From positions 1 through 10,195 of the forward strand of contig LSSL01005410.1 of the NCBI GenBank assembly GCA_001953115.1: DNA of 10,195 bases, read 5' to 3'. The notes beneath the pieces are model-generated. The model searched no databases. It was not told the DNA's origin and worked only from the letters and a program-made list of their open reading frames with translations. This DNA is from Smittium mucronatum (Eukaryota; Kickxellomycota; Harpellomycetes; Harpellales; Legeriomycetaceae). The translations under genes and the position numbers were made by a program. Shown here one piece after another: positions 7,080 through 10,195 of the stretch (within the stretch, counting starts at the first letter, position 1; each line of letters starts with the position of its first letter).

Positions 7080-9380
7080 AGAATTAACTTATTTTAGATA
7101 TAAAAAAGAAAAATATAATGAATTCAAAGTTATCTTTATTTTTTTTTAATTTGTGAATTAAAAGAAAATTTCCATGGCTATTTGTACATTTTGCCCCTTT
7201 TAATGTTTTGAGAGACTGCTCCGTTAACTGAATAATCCATTCTGTTGATTTAGATATTCTATAAACGGTACTTCTAGCTCATGCTAAATAATGATCGGCC
7301 AGGTCGCCTGAAGATTTTGATCCTCGACTTTTTCCTATTCACTCATGATCTATAAAGCTATTCCTGATAATGGATAAAGTTTTGAAAATAAAAGTATATA
7401 TTTAAATTTGTAGTTTATCTTTAAACAAAAAATAATCAGAGTTCCAGCAACTCGTCATTAGAATGATAGATTGGTTGAAAATGTTTATTTTACGAAAGTA
7501 TTGAAATTTAAAAACCATTCTTTCTACAAGTCGAAAAAAAACAACTACATCAATACAATATGAAGAGCATTATAATATCGTTTTTCGATCATATTAAAAA
7601 AAAATTCAATTTATCTTGTAAATATATTTTTTAAATCTTGAAAAAAATAATAATAAATTCAAACTTAATCTTTTTAATATTGAATTTTATTCTAGGGTGT
7701 CGTAGTTTCGAAATTATATGTGAAATACATTTCGACCACTCATTTAAATATAAGCATGATGATATCGATACCATTCACTTCAAACAGCTCAGTTTGCTAT
7801 AAATTAGCTACCCAAAGATGAGGGGGTGGGGGTGTCTGGCCTATGCATGACTGATGCTCTCCAAAGCAAGAGTTTTTAAAAATAATTTAGTAGCCTTTTG
7901 TGTATTATGAAACAACGGCTTTTTATATTTTAAAAAATTAAAGCATTTCATCTTTTCTAATTTTTTTTTTCACAGTTAGGGATAATTAAACTAGCTTTCT
8001 ATAAGCGCCGTTATGGTTTAGAAGGTAATTTCAATGGAATAGTTATGTAAGATTCAACAAAGCCCATCAATGCTTGATATTAAATGATGGTAAGACACTC
8101 GAAATGGATGATCCTTTATAATTGTAGCAAAATATAAATACTGGATTAATAGCCGAAAATTGAATTCATTCCATATTCCGGTGATACAATTAGTCTGTTA
8201 TATCAATGTTATATTTTTCCTTTAACGAAAAACGATTTATCTCAAATATTAAATAAAAGCATTAAAATGTGATGGTTGTTGGAAATGATTAGTGTTTCAA
8301 AGGTAAAGTAAAAAAGCATAAAAATCAAGAAAATAAAAGAATAAAACACAATTTAGAATTTATTCCGGATAATAGATGGAAATACCCGCGCACACCATTT
8401 GAAAAAAAATATTATCCTAATTCTTTAATATGCTTTATTTCTTTTTTTGAGTCTGGAAAAAATTCTGTATTGAAAATGGCGAGATAATCTTGATTAATTA
8501 TATCTTTAAGCGGAATAATTAAGAGAATACATTATGAAGTTGGATTTTGTAAGAATTTCCAATCGAGGAATGTTATTCTGGCTTAAATCAAAGCCCTTTC
8601 AGCTTACAAGCTTAATGATAGTAACATTGATCATTATTTTTTAAAGTTGAGATTCAAATTTTTTGACCCTTTCGGGTACTGAAGCACAAAAGTGGAACTA
8701 AATTTCCATCAAATACAAACATTTTATATTAAAAAAAAAGATAGTAACTGTGATGGTTTAAAATTGCCGAATATGAAACTTTAGGATATACTAATAATAA
8801 ATCAATACACTTTTGGGTTCAGAAAAGACTATAATAAATTTGCTCTTAATTAATCCGGTTCTTTTTTCATTAATGCTGAATTTTTATAAATTTGGTCGAT
8901 AGATATTAGTAAATAGCTTCGTAGTTAGAAATCCAATTAACCGATGGTATGTGTTGAAAAAACAACCTGAATTCAAAAAGAAACTTGCAACTATACTACT
9001 TAATTTCAATTCGTCCTTGGAAAAACTATTGGACAAATTTAGTAAATAGTACAATATTAATTAAAGTAGTCAAATTATTATTCGAATCCTCAATGCTAAT
9101 TTTTTAAAATGTGTTTTATTGGTAGTATATTCATAAAAACAATCAAATAACTCTTAATAATTGGGAAGTCTAAAAAGATTGGAATTACATGATTAGTTGG
9201 TTTTTTTATAAAAACATTGAACTCCTGTCCAATTGATTAACACTAAACTAAAAATAGCCAACGATTCTCATACATGCAATACTTTTCCTATTATCCAAAT
9301 CAACTAAGAAAAAAAAATTTGCAGAAAAGTATTGAGGTATTGAAACTGCAGATTCACATACAACAGCATCATTTTTCTTA
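7080..9380. other. Gene-free intergenic stretch between LSG1 and the right-edge gene
   Basis: I see no coding exon, RNA gene or clear repeat here. Composition is A+T-rich with many short homopolymer runs. A small G-rich patch near 7821-7832 has only two long G runs. A degenerate relative of the retroelement 3' end may exist near 8174-8188 but has no tail. The promoter of the downstream gene would lie toward the right end of this stretch. Confidence 0.55.
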
Positions 9381-9390
9381 GAATATATTC

Positions 9391-9459
9391 ATGCCTCAGT
9401 ATCATCCACAATATACCCAAAATTCAATAACCGTTTGCGTTCCTTGTGCTCCAGCTAAT
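9391..9459 (+). CDS. Possible first coding exon of the right-edge gene (unrecognised)
   Basis: An ATG at 9391 opens 23 codons ending in a good donor, GTAAGC, at 9460. The peptide begins MPQYHPQYTQNS and continues ITVCVPCAPAN. An in-frame TAG lies 12 bases before the ATG, so this is the first possible start in its frame. TTTTTCTTAG at 9372-9381 just upstream resembles an acceptor, so a 5' UTR intron or trans-splicing is possible. Base composition is less A+T-rich than the surroundings. No family is recognised, and an exon this short could be chance. Confidence 0.35.
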
Positions 9460-9541
9460 GTAAGCCTTTTTTATTTTTTGAATGCTGACATTTTGATTTC
9501 TTAAGCTTTAATGATGAATTTTCCGAACATTTGCACGTCAG

Positions 9542-9695
9542 TCTCGATTGAATTTGTGTTGGGATTTCGTGTGTGCTCTCCGAGAACATCTGCTGATCCC
9601 TTCATATCTTCTGGCTGAAGACAAAACAAATCTACAAACATCTTCTGATCTCTTCACTTTTCTCCTTTCTATTTTTTGTCTTCTTTTTATAACTA
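9542..9695 (+). CDS. Possible second exon of the right-edge gene (weak)
   Basis: After CACGTCAG the frame that would continue from 9459 stays open, beginning SRLNLCWDFVCALREH. A donor-like GTATTT at 9696 would leave phase 1, which fits the exon at 10007. The putative 5' intron would be 82 bp. Against it, the acceptor has a poor pyrimidine tract, the 3' half reads as hydrophobic T-rich sequence typical of an intron, and two other frames here (one + and one -) are also open for 36-50 codons. The true exon may be shorter or absent. Confidence 0.22.
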
Positions 9696-10006
9696 GTATT
9701 TTTCATATAGGCATCCGATTCATATGTGTTAATCTATTATTTTTATAACTATGGTGTATATGTTTTAAATAAATTTATATTAAAATTTCACGAGATTTTT
9801 TTTTGTAATGAGTCTATTTTCTGAATTTTTATTTATTCTGCTAAAGTTTTCAACGGATAAGCCAAATACTGTTGAAACATGCTTTCTTTTTACGTGTTTT
9901 TTCTCCGGGTCTTTTCTTAAATGGATGGATGCTTCGTCTTGTTGTGATTTGGTATTTTGCATAGACATGATAAAATCTAATTAGGGGATTATTCGTTTAT
10001 CTATAG
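9696..10006. other. Probable intronic stretch of the right-edge gene
   Basis: The sequence is A+T-rich and ends in a plausible splice acceptor, TATCTATAG at 9998-10006, with a branch-like TCTAATT at 9976-9982. Both strands are open around 9830-9968, but neither frame has clear splice signals or a recognisable family, so an extra exon cannot be excluded. A T run at 9797-9805 shows no flanking duplication. Confidence 0.35.
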
Positions 10007-10195
10007 CCGAATCAACCAGTAATAATAGGGAAAGGCGAATACTCTCATCCAATGAAGTTCGGTTGGAACTAGTTGGAAAACTCCTTGGGGGGGAGTCTAA
10101 AAAATCTTTAAGCCAGCTTCGTGCTGGCGCAGCCGGACAGAATATTGAGTTGGAAACAGCGAAATTTTTGGACGGCATTCGTGTTGCTAGATTGA
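10007..10195 (+). CDS. Internal exon of an unrecognised protein gene, cut by the window edge
   Basis: From the acceptor at 10005-10006 an open frame runs to the window end, with two bases completing a codon and then 62 full codons from GAA at 10009. An in-frame TAG at 9982-9984 and the lack of an ATG mean the exon must be spliced to something upstream in phase 1. The peptide (ESTSNNRERRILSSNEVRLE, then segments such as LVGKLLGGESKKSLSQL and GQNIELETAKFLDGIRVARL) is soluble and looks largely helical, with regularly spaced Leu, Ile and Val. Its G+C content is clearly above the flanks and like the LSG1 exons. The opposite strand is also open for 65 codons, but has no matching splice signals. I do not recognise the family. 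Confidence 0.6.

Noticed and set aside
7821..7832. G-rich patch AGGGGGTGGGGG as a possible G-quadruplex.
   Set aside because: Only two G runs of three or more are present, and four are needed for an intramolecular quadruplex.
8174..8188. ATTCCGGTGATACAA, resembling the retroelement 3' end ATTCCGTGATACAA with one extra base.
   Set aside because: There is no A-tail and no flanking direct repeat, so it may be chance or too old to support.
9070..9090. TTCGAATCC near 9080, resembling part of a tRNA B box.
   Set aside because: No acceptor stem, A box or cloverleaf can be built around it.
9780..9968. A 62-codon minus-strand frame rich in Lys, Glu and His.
   Set aside because: Its composition is protein-like, but the + strand is equally open here. 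There is no splice or family support, and the neighbouring exon at 10007 argues for a + strand gene.
9981..10178. A 65-codon minus-strand frame opposite the right-edge exon.
   Set aside because: The + strand frame extends to the window end and has an acceptor and branch-like motif. The minus reading is rich in Ser and Pro, as expected of an antisense shadow.

Overview
The window is nuclear DNA of a eukaryote, very probably an animal with short introns. It is strongly A+T-rich by eye and holds one complete spliced protein gene on the + strand, with 68-124 bp GT-AG introns and one perfect TACTAAC branch-point motif. Other elements are a (AG)n microsatellite, long gene-free stretches, and traces of retrotransposition. 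A TCAGT initiator-like element upstream of the gene and the compact introns would suit an arthropod, for example a crustacean such as a copepod. This is a guess, because nothing here is diagnostic of a lineage.

Layout. Positions 1-71 are an (AG)n array cut by the window edge. About 72-4400 is gene-free A+T-rich DNA. It contains a diverged inverted-repeat pair (764-811 and 2316-2363) and two tiny retrotransposed insertions (3410-3485 and 3869-3922). These share a 15-bp 3' end next to an A-tail, in opposite orientations, and each is flanked by a 15-bp target-site duplication. Positions 4487-7013 hold a seven-exon gene for the circularly permuted GTPase LSG1, spliced by eye into an uninterrupted 667-residue protein. 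About 7080-9380 is a second gene-free stretch. From about 9391 to the right edge there are signs of another + strand gene. The best support is an exon from 10007 that runs out of the window; two possible upstream exons are weaker. I do not recognise its product.

Function. LSG1 is a housekeeping factor of late cytoplasmic maturation of the 60S ribosomal subunit. The two genes share a strand but are about 2.4 kb apart, so nothing suggests they are functionally linked. I found no CRISPR array, rRNA or tRNA gene, defence system or other obviously new multi-gene system. The most informative unexplained structure is the pair of micro-insertions, which record target-primed reverse transcription by one non-LTR retroelement lineage.
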